A DNA stretch of 64,000 bases, from the NCBI GenBank assembly GCA_900545135.1, contig UQXL01000005.1, positions 1 to 64,000 of the forward strand. The letters are read 5' to 3'. How positions within the stretch are numbered: position 1 is the stretch's first letter; every line of letters starts with the position of its first letter. Origin of the DNA: an uncultured Eubacteriales bacterium (lineage in GTDB: Bacteria > Bacillota > Clostridia > Peptostreptococcales > Anaerovoracaceae). Position numbers and translations under genes: made by a program. Below are positions 1-8,103 of this stretch, piece after piece. Under the pieces are notes generated by a model that saw nothing but the letters and a program-made list of their open reading frames with translations, was not told the origin of the DNA and searched no databases.

Positions 1-78
1 AATAAAAAACCCACCAATGGGCCCACGGGCTGTTTTCCTTTAAAACCCCCGCAAATTCATGGTTTTTCCCCATACCGG

Positions 79-91
79 CCCCCCCCCCCCC
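79..91. repeat. Homopolymer tract of 13 C
   Basis: Thirteen consecutive C residues lie about 150 bp upstream of the sigma-54 activator start. Tracts of this length are prone to slipped-strand mispairing or assembly error. The rest of positions 1-237 is AT-rich, with a TTGACA at 167-172 but no -10 at normal spacing, so I do not assign a promoter. Confidence 0.8.
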
Positions 92-237
92 GCCATTTTC
101 ATCTCCGCTCATCACTGTTTATTTTTTTGATAATTTGTAAAAATATATTGCAAATTGTCTTGTTATTTGACAATTATATGTTATCATAAAGGAAAACGTA
201 TAAAAACTTACTCAATAGACTCGGAATATAAAAGGGT

Positions 238-1839
238 ATGAAGATGAAAAAAGAAGATAAGGTTTTTAGAGAATTATTCAACAACACCGACAGTATCCTG
301 ATAATCGACATCAACGGAAAAGTGCTGTATTACGAGGATTTCAACGATCAAATCAACATGATACGCTATGAAAACGCTGTCGGACGATCGATTTACGATC
401 TGTACCCTTTCTTTAAGAGGGAAGATTTCACGGTTTTCAAGGCGATAGACCAAAAAAGCGTCATTGTCAACGAGCTCCAGTCCTTTGAAGTCAACGGCGT
501 CCAGAAGAAAGCCCTCAACTCGGCCTACCCGCTGATCAATGAAACAGGCGTCATAGGCTGTATGGTAATGTCAGTCGAGCTCAACAGTGAAAATGTCCAG
601 AAAAGGAGAGGCAACTTTTCAGCCAGATACAACTTTGAGGACATAATAACCCAGGACAAGAAATTTTTAGCTTCCTTTGAAGTTCTAAGGAGGCTCGCCT
701 CCAGCGATTCCGGTGTTCTGATCTACGGTGAAACGGGAACCGGAAAAGAGCTGATAGCCCACACCATTCACAACAACAGTCCGAGAAAGAGAAAGCCTTT
801 CATAATCCAAAACTGTGCCGCCATTCCCGACAATTTGATGGAAAGCACGCTGTTCGGCTCCGTAAAAGGCAGCTTCACCGGCGCCATAGACAGAGCCGGA
901 CTCTTTGAAGTGGCCGACGGAGGAACACTGTATTTTGACGAGATAAATTCCCTCTCGCCCGACTTGCAGGCCAAGCTCCTCAGAGTGATCGAAAACAAAT
1001 CCATACGGAGAGTCGGCGACACGGTGGAACGCGATGTAGACGTGAGGATAATCGCCTCTACCAATGAAAATCTCGCTGCCATGGTGGAAAACAACACGTT
1101 CAGAAAGGACTTGTTCTACCGTCTGAACGTGGCCAGCTATTCAATAATGCCATTGCGCGAGCGAACAGGCGATATTCCTCTTGTATGCGATCATTATATA
1201 AGGATATACAACGCGCGGCTGAACCATCTCATCGAGGGAATCGACTCTGAAGCTGCAGAATTCATGAGAACATATCCTTGGGAGGGCAATGTCCGCGAAC
1301 TGAAAAACGTCATCGAATACGTCTGCACTGTCAAGACAAAAGGTATGGTGACCATCCACGACCTGCCGCGCTATATGTTCAGCAAACGCCATTCCGACGT
1401 CTCATCCACTGACCATGCTGCCCGCCGGAATCAACCCGCGGCTGCCGGCCAGCCGACCCGTAACCAGAGCATTACTTCTTCTGACTGGTCCTCAGTGCAT
1501 GACCAGAGCATTACTTCTTCTAACTGGTCCTCCGCACATAACCAGAACGCAGCCTCGTCGGGACTACCGCAGCAGAAAAACGAAAGCACCGAGTCCCGGC
1601 AGCACCGGCAACACGAAAGCGCCGCACCGCCGTATCAGCAAAGTGAAAGCAGTGGAACCGAGATTGCATCATATATTATGCCAGGCCAATCCCTCGAATC
1701 ACAGCTGGACGCTCTGGAAAAGGAAATCATCGGCCGGACTATCAGACGCAGCCGGTACAACATAAGTAAAACTGCCGCAGAGCTGAAAGTTTCCAGGCAG
1801 ACGCTGTACAACAAGTTGAAGAAATATGATCTGATGTAA
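238..1839 (+). CDS. Sigma-54-dependent transcriptional activator (PAS / AAA+ / Fis)
   Basis: This is a bacterial enhancer-binding protein that would remodel sigma-54 RNA polymerase by ATP hydrolysis. A PAS-like sensory region fills about residues 1-120. The AAA+ domain (about 135-370) shows Walker A GETGTGKE, the sigma-54 contact loop in the form GSFTGA, and the Walker B stretch GGTLYFDEI. A Fis-type helix-turn-helix closes the protein (about 490-533, TAAELKVSRQTLYNKLKK). Between them lies a low-complexity Ser/Gln-rich linker of about 100 residues with a 13-residue tandem repeat, unusual for the family. No receiver domain is present, so a small ligand or redox signal at the PAS is more likely than a kinase. 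No -24/-12 promoter was seen nearby, so its target is unknown. The start is the Met at 238; a Met two codons later is also possible. Confidence 0.93.
   Translation: MKMKKEDKVFRELFNNTDSILIIDINGKVLYYEDFNDQINMIRYENAVGRSIYDLYPFFKREDFTVFKAIDQKSVIVNELQSFEVNGVQKKALNSAYPLINETGVIGCMVMSVELNSENVQKRRGNFSARYNFEDIITQDKKFLASFEVLRRLASSDSGVLIYGETGTGKELIAHTIHNNSPRKRKPFIIQNCAAIPDNLMESTLFGSVKGSFTGAIDRAGLFEVADGGTLYFDEINSLSPDLQAKLLRVIENKSIRRVGDTVERDVDVRIIASTNENLAAMVENNTFRKDLFYRLNVASYSIMPLRERTGDIPLVCDHYIRIYNARLNHLIEGIDSEAAEFMRTYPWEGNVRELKNVIEYVCTVKTKGMVTIHDLPRYMFSKRHSDVSSTDHAARRNQPAAAGQPTRNQSITSSDWSSVHDQSITSSNWSSAHNQNAASSGLPQQKNESTESRQHRQHESAAPPYQQSESSGTEIASYIMPGQSLESQLDALEKEIIGRTIRRSRYNISKTAAELKVSRQTLYNKLKKYDLM
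1463..1540 (+). repeat. 39-bp in-frame tandem repeat in the activator linker
   Basis: Two adjacent 39-bp copies (1463-1501 and 1502-1540) encode 13-residue units of the form (N/D)QSITSS(D/N)WSS(V/A)H, followed by a decayed third unit. Copy-number change would alter linker length without breaking the frame. Confidence 0.8.
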
Positions 1840-1975
1840 TATCCAAGCTATTGACTTCGCGAAAAAGCAAGGATTTCCCAAATGTTGTCATTTTCCGCTT
1901 GTGCCTCAAATTTTGCCAACGTTTTCTTCTAATACGGCTCTCCAAGTGGCTTGCTGAGAACTCAAAAATACGCCA

Positions 1976-2162
1976 ATGTTGTACTTTTTATGGATTTAAA
2001 GGAATTTTGCCAACATTTTTTTAAAAAAATGTTGGCAAAATCGTCTGGAACCATAGAAATGTACAACATCGACAAATTTCGACACGCCACCAGCTTCATT
2101 CAGATTTTAAAAATACAAAAAATGTTGGCAAAAAACTAAGATATCAAAAAATATGCCAACAT
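1976..2162 (+). repeat. 187-bp intergenic element, copy A (three ATGTTG...CAACAT units)
   Basis: Three 41-bp units each begin ATGTTG and end CAACAT. Units 1 and 2 are separated by 12 bp and units 2 and 3 by 52 bp. The junction of units 1 and 2 forms a perfect 36-bp palindrome (2005-2040). Copies B and D have the same total length and layout. The element fills most of the 475-bp gap between the activator and the MATE gene. Related but looser motifs lie just upstream (about 1880-1925). A 62-codon reading frame across it is not considered a gene. Confidence 0.85.
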
Positions 2163-2245
2163 TTTACATCTTTTTACAATTCATTCAGTTTTCTACCGCC
2201 AAAAACCATTTTCAAAATTAAATTCAAAAAATTTCAAAAACCCTC

Positions 2246-2276
2246 TTTACCTTGGTATTATGCCAAGGTTTATACT
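2246..2276 (+). promoter_or_regulatory. MerR-type promoter of the MATE gene
   Basis: TTTACC (2246-2251) and TATACT (2271-2276) are separated by 19 bp, longer than the usual 17. The spacer overlaps an inverted repeat ACCTTGG-N7-CCAAGGT (2249-2269). An over-long spacer with a central dyad is the hallmark of promoters activated by MerR-family regulators, several of which control drug efflux. No merR gene lies in this window. Confidence 0.65.
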
Positions 2277-2314
2277 TTCTATATAAATAAGATATACAGA
2301 AAGTAGGTTTTAAC

Positions 2315-3670
2315 ATGACAGACGTAAATCCGATAAGAATCAATAAGAGTGAAGTAAGAGCTTCCCTGCTTAAATATGTGCTCTCATCGGTTGCGGCAAT
2401 GTGGGTTTTTACGATTTATACTATGGTCGACGGGATGTTCGTCGCCCAGGGCGTCGGCCCCGACGCTCTGGCAGCGGTAAATATCGCCATGCCGTTCATC
2501 AACCTTTCCTTCGGCTTGAGCATACTCTTCGGCATAGGAGCCAGCACGAGGGCTTCAGTCTGCAAAGGACAGGGAAGATACAAAGAAGCCGACAGGATAT
2601 TCACCGAAAGCATACTGACCGTATTTGTGCTTTCTATCATAGTTTCAACAGCAGCCCTCTTGAACCTCGAAAAGCTGGCTTATCTTCTGGGCGCCACCGA
2701 CGTCACGATAGAATATGTAAAGGACTATCTCGGAATCCTGCTTTTATTTGAAATCTGCTATATGACCGGCTACGCCCTCGAGGTGATGGTCAAAGCAGAC
2801 GGCTATCCGCAGAAAGCCATATTCATTCCACTTCTGGGAGCTGTCTGCAACATAGGCCTTGACTATGTGTTTATCTTCCATTTCGGCTGGGGAATAGCCG
2901 GCGCTGCATGGGCTACAGGAGCTTCACAGCTGGTTTCTCTTTTGTTGTTCGCGCATCATTTTTTCTCGCGGAAATCCGGTTTCAAGTTCGTAAAGATAAG
3001 GTGGAATCTGCGGGACTCGATAGAGACTGCCAAGCTGGGTGTTTCGGACTGCGTGACGGAGCTTTCCATGGCGGCGGTGATCTTTCTCTTCAACAACGTG
3101 CTCCTCAGAATTTCAGGCGAAGACGGAGTAGTGGTCTATACGGTAATTTCATATGTTTCACAGCTGATACTGATGACGATGGTCGGCCTGAATCAAGGTA
3201 TGCAGCCTCTCGTCAGTTACTATTTCGGCAAAGGGGAAGAGCATACGCAAAAATATATCTTCAAGCTCAGCCTGATGACAGCCGCGTTCTTCTCAGTCCT
3301 GGCTTTCGCCATCGGAGTCATTTACCCCGATCCGATAGTGGCGATGTTCATAGACCCGGCTGAAGAGCAGGAGCTTTTTCTCCATGGGGTAGAGGATTTC
3401 AAGATGTTCTCCTTCTCATTCCTGCCTCTTGGTATCGTCGTAGTGATATCCGGATATTTTACAGCACTGGAAATTCCAAGAAACGCCATGGCCATATCTA
3501 TAGCGAGAGGCTTGGTATTCGTAGTCATATCGCTGTTTGCAATGACTTTTCTGCTGGGAGAGACGGGAGTATGGCTGTCGATGGCTGTTTCAGAGGCCAT
3601 GTCTCTCGTTCTCGCTCTGACGCTTTATGCCGGATATATGAAAAAAGACAGTCTGGCAGCTGATGTATAA
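2315..3670 (+). CDS. MATE family multidrug/cation exporter
   Basis: This 451-residue polytopic membrane protein has about 12 hydrophobic segments in two MatE halves, the usual layout and length of MATE exporters, which expel cationic drugs or metabolites using Na+ or H+ gradients. The opening resembles the MepA-like branch (YTMVDGMFVAQGVGPDALAA). The substrate cannot be inferred from sequence. It is transcribed alone, 475 bp after the sigma-54 activator, and has its own MerR-type promoter, so induction by a drug-like ligand is likely. The start at 2315 follows a weak ribosome site (AGAAAGTAGG). Confidence 0.9.
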   Translation: MTDVNPIRINKSEVRASLLKYVLSSVAAMWVFTIYTMVDGMFVAQGVGPDALAAVNIAMPFINLSFGLSILFGIGASTRASVCKGQGRYKEADRIFTESILTVFVLSIIVSTAALLNLEKLAYLLGATDVTIEYVKDYLGILLLFEICYMTGYALEVMVKADGYPQKAIFIPLLGAVCNIGLDYVFIFHFGWGIAGAAWATGASQLVSLLLFAHHFFSRKSGFKFVKIRWNLRDSIETAKLGVSDCVTELSMAAVIFLFNNVLLRISGEDGVVVYTVISYVSQLILMTMVGLNQGMQPLVSYYFGKGEEHTQKYIFKLSLMTAAFFSVLAFAIGVIYPDPIVAMFIDPAEEQELFLHGVEDFKMFSFSFLPLGIVVVISGYFTALEIPRNAMAISIARGLVFVVISLFAMTFLLGETGVWLSMAVSEAMSLVLALTLYAGYMKKDSLAADV

Positions 3671-3725
3671 GAGAAAAATCCCTCTCACTATTTAATAGTA
3701 CATTTGACAGTACAAGCGAACGCAA

Positions 3726-3772
3726 AAGCCCTGCTCATCCCCTTGATAGAAGGAAGGGATGCGCAGGGCTTT
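3726..3772. terminator. Bidirectional terminator between MATE and thrC
   Basis: AAGCCCTGC at 3726 pairs with GCAGGGCTT ending at 3771, with inner CATCCC/GGGATG pairing and T-rich flanks on both strands. It serves the two convergent genes. Confidence 0.85.
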
Positions 3773-3791
3773 ATTTTATTCATGCTGCCGG

Positions 3792-5300
3792 CTATTTCAG
3801 CGCGTCCATAACGGCCTCTGCCATTGCTTCAGCCGAGCACACGTTTTTATGCAAAACAGGCTTTTCTTCAAGTCCTCTGAGGCCTGCCGGAATCTTTACG
3901 CCGGTCTCTTTTTCCAGAGCTTTCATGTAGTCGAAGCCCGTAACGTCTGCCGAGGTTCCTGCAAGAACTCTGACTTTGTTTTCGTCGAGACCTAAAGCCT
4001 TGGCCGCGCTTTCGGCAAATTTATAGGCGCTGGCGGTGGAAGCTATGACGGCCGGAGTCTCGTCCCCTGTCTCTGCCACATAGTCTTCGTAAACTTTATA
4101 TGCCACGGCTGTGTGAGTGTCCATCAAATATTTATTTTCATTCCACATCTTGCCGATCGTGTCGAGAGTTTCCTCTTCAGTACAGAATCCCCCGTAGAAC
4201 CTGCCGAGCTTTTCCCTGACTTCCGGCGTGACGTCATACGATTTTTCCTCATCAAGTTTCTTCATCCACTGGGATACGGCGCCGCCATTCCTGCCGGAAA
4301 GCAGATAGAGCAGCCTTTCCAGATTGCTGGAAACGAGTATATCCATGGACGGAGAGTTTGTCAGATGGAAAGCTCTGCGGGCGTCGTAGGTTCCCGTTCT
4401 CAGGAAATCAGTCAAAACATTGTTTTCGTTGGAGGCGCATATCAGCTTTCCTATATTTACGCCCATTTCCCCGGCCATATAGGCGGCAAGAATATTTCCG
4501 AAATTGCCCGTCGGAACCACCACGTTCATCGGCCGTCCCACCTCCAGAACGCCCGACTCGACGAGTTTGACGTAGCTGTAGACGTAGTAAGCTACTTGCG
4601 GTACCAGTCTTCCTATGTTTATCGAGTTGGCGGAGGAAAGCTTTATGCCCTTTGCTTTTAGCTGTGTGCCGAAATCTTCATCGGCGAATATTTTCTTGAC
4701 TCCCGTCTGGGCGTCGTCAAAGTTTCCTTCGATGGCGAAAACGTGGGTATTAACTCCCTCCTGGGAAACCATCTGTCTTTCCTGCACCTGACTTACGCCG
4801 TCCTTAGGGTAAAACACGATGATCTCAGTCCCCGGTACGCCGGCGAATCCCTCGAGAGCCGCCTTGCCTGTATCTCCAGAGGTGGCGGTCAATATGCATA
4901 TTTTATCCGACTCGCCCTCTTTCCTGCAGGCCGTGGTCATAAAATACGGCAGGATCGAAAGGGCCATATCCTTGAATGCCGCCGTCTTTCCGTGATAGAG
5001 TTCTAAGAACCAGGCCTTTCCCGCCTTTACTACAGGGACGATTTCCTCAGCCTCAAACTTGCTGTCATAGGCTCCGTCGATGCAGCTTTGCAGTTCCTCG
5101 GATGTGTATTCGTCGAAATATGCTCCTATCACATGGTAAGCTATCTGCTGATAAGTCATGCCTTTCATCTCATCTATCTTAAGGGGAAGCGGCGGTATCG
5201 CAGCCGGAACATAAAGTCCCCTGTCCTCGGCGATACCCCTTATGATGGCCGCCGTACTGCTCTTGAACTCCCTGCTTCCTCTCGTGCTTTCGTATTTCAT
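3792..5300 (-). CDS. thrC: Threonine synthase
   Basis: A PLP-dependent enzyme that converts O-phosphohomoserine to threonine in the cytoplasm. The 502-residue length and N-terminus (MKYESTRG, RGLYVP) match the longer threonine synthase class. The PLP lysine is in the stretch YHGKTAAFKDMALS near residue 110, followed by the phosphate-binding region ATSGDTGKAALEG. No other threonine-pathway gene is adjacent and it appears monocistronic, closed downstream by a bidirectional terminator. The start codon is ATG behind AGGAGGAA. Confidence 0.96.
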   Translation of the reverse strand: MKYESTRGSREFKSSTAAIIRGIAEDRGLYVPAAIPPLPLKIDEMKGMTYQQIAYHVIGAYFDEYTSEELQSCIDGAYDSKFEAEEIVPVVKAGKAWFLELYHGKTAAFKDMALSILPYFMTTACRKEGESDKICILTATSGDTGKAALEGFAGVPGTEIIVFYPKDGVSQVQERQMVSQEGVNTHVFAIEGNFDDAQTGVKKIFADEDFGTQLKAKGIKLSSANSINIGRLVPQVAYYVYSYVKLVESGVLEVGRPMNVVVPTGNFGNILAAYMAGEMGVNIGKLICASNENNVLTDFLRTGTYDARRAFHLTNSPSMDILVSSNLERLLYLLSGRNGGAVSQWMKKLDEEKSYDVTPEVREKLGRFYGGFCTEEETLDTIGKMWNENKYLMDTHTAVAYKVYEDYVAETGDETPAVIASTASAYKFAESAAKALGLDENKVRVLAGTSADVTGFDYMKALEKETGVKIPAGLRGLEEKPVLHKNVCSAEAMAEAVMDALK

Positions 5301-5438
5301 CGGTAAGTATTCCTCCTGACTGTCTGCATTTAAAATCTAATTATCAGTTTACAATAAAAGGGCCGGTCAGTAAAGTGCCGGCCGTAAAAAACTTGCTCAG
5401 CTTGAAAAAAACTTTCAGAACGGAATCTTGCGGCAGCA

Positions 5439-5538
5439 ATTACTTGCTTTTTCGTGATAATTACTCCTCATATTACTTGCTTTTTCGTGATATATTCAAG
5501 TTATATTACTTGCTTTTTCGTATTTCCAAAAGTATAAT
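5439..5538 (+). promoter_or_regulatory. Three direct repeats at 33-bp spacing overlapping the ATPase promoter
   Basis: The motif ATTACTTGCTTTTTCG begins at 5439, 5472 and 5505, an exact 33-bp period (about three helical turns), with the first two copies extending into GTGATA. The third copy supplies the -35 TTGCTT (5510-5515) of a promoter with TATAAT at 5533-5538 and a 17-bp spacer. The layout suggests same-face binding of a regulator over the promoter. The repeats are also open in one frame as YLLFRD-like units, but that frame starts upstream of the promoter and is probably not a gene. Confidence 0.6.
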
Positions 5539-5583
5539 AAAAACAAATCGGGAGAAGCTTCACTTAGAAGGAGGTTTTTACAG

Positions 5584-6924
5584 ATGCTGAAGCGAAAAAT
5601 TTATGATGAATTACTTAAATGGAAAACCGAAAGTAACGGTCAGACCGCACTGCTAATCGACGGCGCCCGCCGTGTCGGAAAAAGTTACCTTGCCGAGCAG
5701 TTCGCAAAAAAAGAATACAAGAGCTATATCATGATCGATTTCGGTAATGCACCGCAGGACATATTGGATTTGTTTATTCATGAAAGCTCTGATCTTGATC
5801 TTTTTTTCGCCAAGCTTTCCGCTTTCTACTCTACGATACTGTATCCTCGGGAATCCTTAATTATATTTGACGAAGTACAGCAGTTTCCGAGAGCAAGGCA
5901 GCTTGTCAAATATTTCGTTTCGGACGGACGCTATGATTTTCTTGAAACAGGCTCGCTCATCCGTTTAAAAAAGAATACGGAGAATATCATTATCCCGTCT
6001 GAGGAAGAGCACATCGAGATGTTTCCAATGGATTTTGAGGAATTTCTCTGGGCGATGGGTGATAATGCCACTGTTCCCCTGATTCACAAATGTTTTGAAA
6101 GCAGAATACCTCTCGGTCAGGCGCTCCATCGAAAAGTCATGAATGATTTTCGGCAATATGTTCTCGTAGGCGGCATGCCTCAATCTATTCTCGCGTACCA
6201 AGACGGTAAAAATTTTCAGGCCTCCGATGAAGCCAAACGGCGTATACTTCGCCTGTATCGTGACGATGTTTCTAAATTTGCCGCAGGATATGAAGAAAAA
6301 GTTTACGCTGTGTTCGATGGTATTCCCGGACAGCTTTCAAAAAAAGAAAAAAAGTATATCTTGGCATCTATCGATAAAAATGCACGCTTTCGTACCTATG
6401 AGGATTCATTTATTTGGTTAAATGAAGCAATGGTAGTGAATGCTTGTTTCAATGCAACTGACCCTAGTGTAGGACTGGCCCTCAGCGCAGATCATTCCTC
6501 GCAAAAATGTTATATGGCAGATACAGGGTTGCTTGTAACACATGCTTTTATGGACACGCCATTTACAGACAACGAATTCTATAGAGCGGTATTATTTGAT
6601 AAACTTGATATCAACGAGGGAATGATTATGGAAAATATCGTAGCTCAAATGCTGCGCCGCAACGGACATAAGCTTTATTTTTATTCCCGCAGCGACAGTA
6701 TAAACAGGGAAAATCACATGGAAATTGATTTTCTGATCACTGAAAGCAAAAAAATTTCACCCGTCGAAGTGAAATCGGGGAATTATCGTTCACACTCTTC
6801 TCTCGACAAGTTCAGAAAAAAATTTTCGTCTAAAATAGGAACATCCTATATCCTCTATACAAAAGATGTAATGGAAAAAGATGGTATCCTCCACCTGCCT
6901 CTGTATATGACAATGTTCCTTTAA
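5584..6924 (+). CDS. AAA-family ATPase with DUF4143 C-terminal domain
   Basis: The 446-residue protein has Walker A GARRVGKS near residue 28 and Walker B LIIFDEVQ near residue 95, then a DUF4143 region whose end carries a PD-(D/E)xK-like pattern (MEIDFLI followed by VEVKSG). Members of this family are abundant in gut bacteria and archaea. Their cellular role is not established; some are suspected of defence or DNA-transaction functions. It is a solitary gene with a strong ribosome site (AAGGAGG), framed by its own repeat-bearing promoter and a strong terminator, which suggests an independently acquired module. Function beyond ATPase is not assigned. Confidence 0.85.
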   Translation: MLKRKIYDELLKWKTESNGQTALLIDGARRVGKSYLAEQFAKKEYKSYIMIDFGNAPQDILDLFIHESSDLDLFFAKLSAFYSTILYPRESLIIFDEVQQFPRARQLVKYFVSDGRYDFLETGSLIRLKKNTENIIIPSEEEHIEMFPMDFEEFLWAMGDNATVPLIHKCFESRIPLGQALHRKVMNDFRQYVLVGGMPQSILAYQDGKNFQASDEAKRRILRLYRDDVSKFAAGYEEKVYAVFDGIPGQLSKKEKKYILASIDKNARFRTYEDSFIWLNEAMVVNACFNATDPSVGLALSADHSSQKCYMADTGLLVTHAFMDTPFTDNEFYRAVLFDKLDINEGMIMENIVAQMLRRNGHKLYFYSRSDSINRENHMEIDFLITESKKISPVEVKSGNYRSHSSLDKFRKKFSSKIGTSYILYTKDVMEKDGILHLPLYMTMFL

Positions 6925-6938
6925 TGATGCCCGACATG

Positions 6939-7001
6939 AAAAGAGACGTTCCTTAAGCGAGGGTACTGAAAAGTACCCTCTTCCTCGGAACGTCTCTTTT
7001 T
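6939..7001. terminator. Bidirectional terminator between the ATPase and rubrerythrin genes
   Basis: A perfect 14-bp outer stem (AAAAGAGACGTTCC, 6939-6952, with its complement at 6987-7000) encloses a second perfect 8-bp hairpin (GAGGGTAC/GTACCCTC, 6959-6980). T-runs occur on both strands. Confidence 0.9.
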
Positions 7002-7018
7002 AATAACAATCAATCTTA

Positions 7019-7555
7019 TTAGTAGTTTTCTTTTCTTACTTCAAAGAAGCTCTGAGGATGAGCGCATACAGGGCATACCTGAGGAGCCTTCTTGCCCATT
7101 ACCAAGTGACCGCAGTTTCTGCATTCCCACATAGTCTCGTCTGCTTTTTCAAATACTTTCTGCATTTCAACGTTGTTCAGCAGAGCTCTGTATCTCTCTT
7201 CGTGATGCTTTTCGATTTCAGCTACCATTGCGAACTGAGCTGCCAGAGTGTCGAAGCCCTCTTCCTTAGCTTCCTTTGCAAACTGAGCGTACATGTCAGT
7301 CCATTCATAGTTTTCGCCTTCTGCTGCTGCCAGCAGGTTCTGAGCTGTATCGCCTAATTCGCCGAGAGCCTTGAACCACAGTTTAGCGTGTTCCTTTTCG
7401 TTGTCAGCTGTCTTCTGGAAGATAGCAGCAATCTGCTCATATCCCTCTTTCTTAGCAACGCTGGCAAAGTATGTATACTTGTTTCTTGCCTGTGATTCTC
7501 CTGCAAACGCTGTCATTAAGTTAGCTTCTGTCTTAGTTCCTTTTAACTCTTTCAT
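7019..7555 (-). CDS. rbr: Rubrerythrin
   Basis: A non-haem diiron peroxidase that detoxifies H2O2 in anaerobes. An N-terminal ferritin-like four-helix domain carries the EXXH-type ligands (for example ESQARNKY near residue 20, KEHAKLW near 55 and EIEKHHEERY near 115). The C-terminal rubredoxin domain has two CxxC motifs (CRNC, CPVC). I place the start at the Met of MKELKGTKTEAN (7555) because GGAGGGAAAACAG precedes it; a longer frame exists upstream but lacks this signal. It lies 26 bp downstream of the PerR-like gene, so the regulator and its usual peroxide-defence target share an operon. Confidence 0.96.
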   Translation of the reverse strand: MKELKGTKTEANLMTAFAGESQARNKYTYFASVAKKEGYEQIAAIFQKTADNEKEHAKLWFKALGELGDTAQNLLAAAEGENYEWTDMYAQFAKEAKEEGFDTLAAQFAMVAEIEKHHEERYRALLNNVEMQKVFEKADETMWECRNCGHLVMGKKAPQVCPVCAHPQSFFEVRKENY

Positions 7556-7581
7556 CTGTTTTCCCTCCATAATTCTGCAAT

Positions 7582-7959
7582 TTACTTTTCTATCCTGTCT
7601 GCCTGTCTGCAATCCTCGCATATATAGTAAGCGTTGAGACTGACAGATAAAATATCTTCGCCTGTTGCAGCTTTTATATCCTCGCGGACCTTGTCAAGCT
7701 TGACGTCCCTAAGTTTGCCGCATTTCTGACATATCAGGTGCTCGTGAATATCCCTGACGTGGTCGAATCTGTCGGGCTTTCCTGAGACGCTGATGCGTCT
7801 GAGAGCGCCTTCTTCAACCAAAGAATTCAAATTCCTGTAGACTGTGCCCAAGGCGATGGCGGGCATATCCTTTTTCGCCAGAAGAAAGATTTCTTCGGCG
7901 GTCAGGTGTGCATTTGAATCTCCGGCTATGGATAACACAAGCTTTTTCTGTTTAGTCAA
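7582..7959 (-). CDS. perR: Fur/PerR family transcriptional regulator
   Basis: A metal-dependent winged-helix repressor of 125 residues. It has the family histidine-rich hinge (FDHVRDIHEHL) and both zinc-site CxxC pairs (CQKC and CEDC). Its position directly upstream of rubrerythrin supports a PerR-type peroxide role rather than iron uptake control. The start is TTG behind AAGGTGG, and an in-frame stop just upstream rules out a longer protein. It therefore lacks most of the first helix seen in 140-150-residue homologues. A 7-1-7 palindrome lies in its promoter, implying autoregulation. Confidence 0.88.
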   Translation of the reverse strand: MTKQKKLVLSIAGDSNAHLTAEEIFLLAKKDMPAIALGTVYRNLNSLVEEGALRRISVSGKPDRFDHVRDIHEHLICQKCGKLRDVKLDKVREDIKAATGEDILSVSLNAYYICEDCRQADRIEK

Positions 7960-7988
7960 TGCGCCACCTTCTCTCTTTTATTTATTTT

Positions 7989-8003
7989 TAGGAATGATTC
8001 CTA
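7989..8003. promoter_or_regulatory. Fur/PerR-type 7-1-7 operator
   Basis: TAGGAAT-G-ATTCCTA is a perfect 7-1-7 inverted repeat, the geometry of Fur-family boxes, lying just downstream of the -10 of the regulator promoter. Confidence 0.6.
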
Positions 8004-8014
8004 TTCTCGAATAT

Positions 8015-8043
8015 ATATTACTCTCTTTTCTACGCTTTGTCAA
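8015..8043 (-). promoter_or_regulatory. Housekeeping promoter of the perR-rbr operon
   Basis: TTGACA (complement at 8038-8043), a 17-bp spacer, and TAATAT (complement at 8015-8020), with the Fur-type palindrome immediately downstream. Confidence 0.75.
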
Positions 8044-8103
8044 CAGGAATCCGCAAAATTATTCTAATTTTATATGAAAATCATTCAGCTTTCATTTTTA
8101 AAA

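Noticed and set aside
1951..2139. 62-codon frame over repeat copy A
   Set aside because: It translates the intergenic element, has no ribosome site and no protein-like composition.
1976..2162. Integron-like attC site
   Set aside because: The unit ends do not fit the RYYYAAC/GTTRRRY boxes, no integron integrase or gene cassettes are present.
5375..5590. A 71-codon frame with three YLLFRD-like repeats overlapping the ATPase start
   Set aside because: The frame starts about 160 bp upstream of the recognised promoter and its repetitive residues simply translate the 33-bp DNA repeats; no ribosome site precedes its Met.
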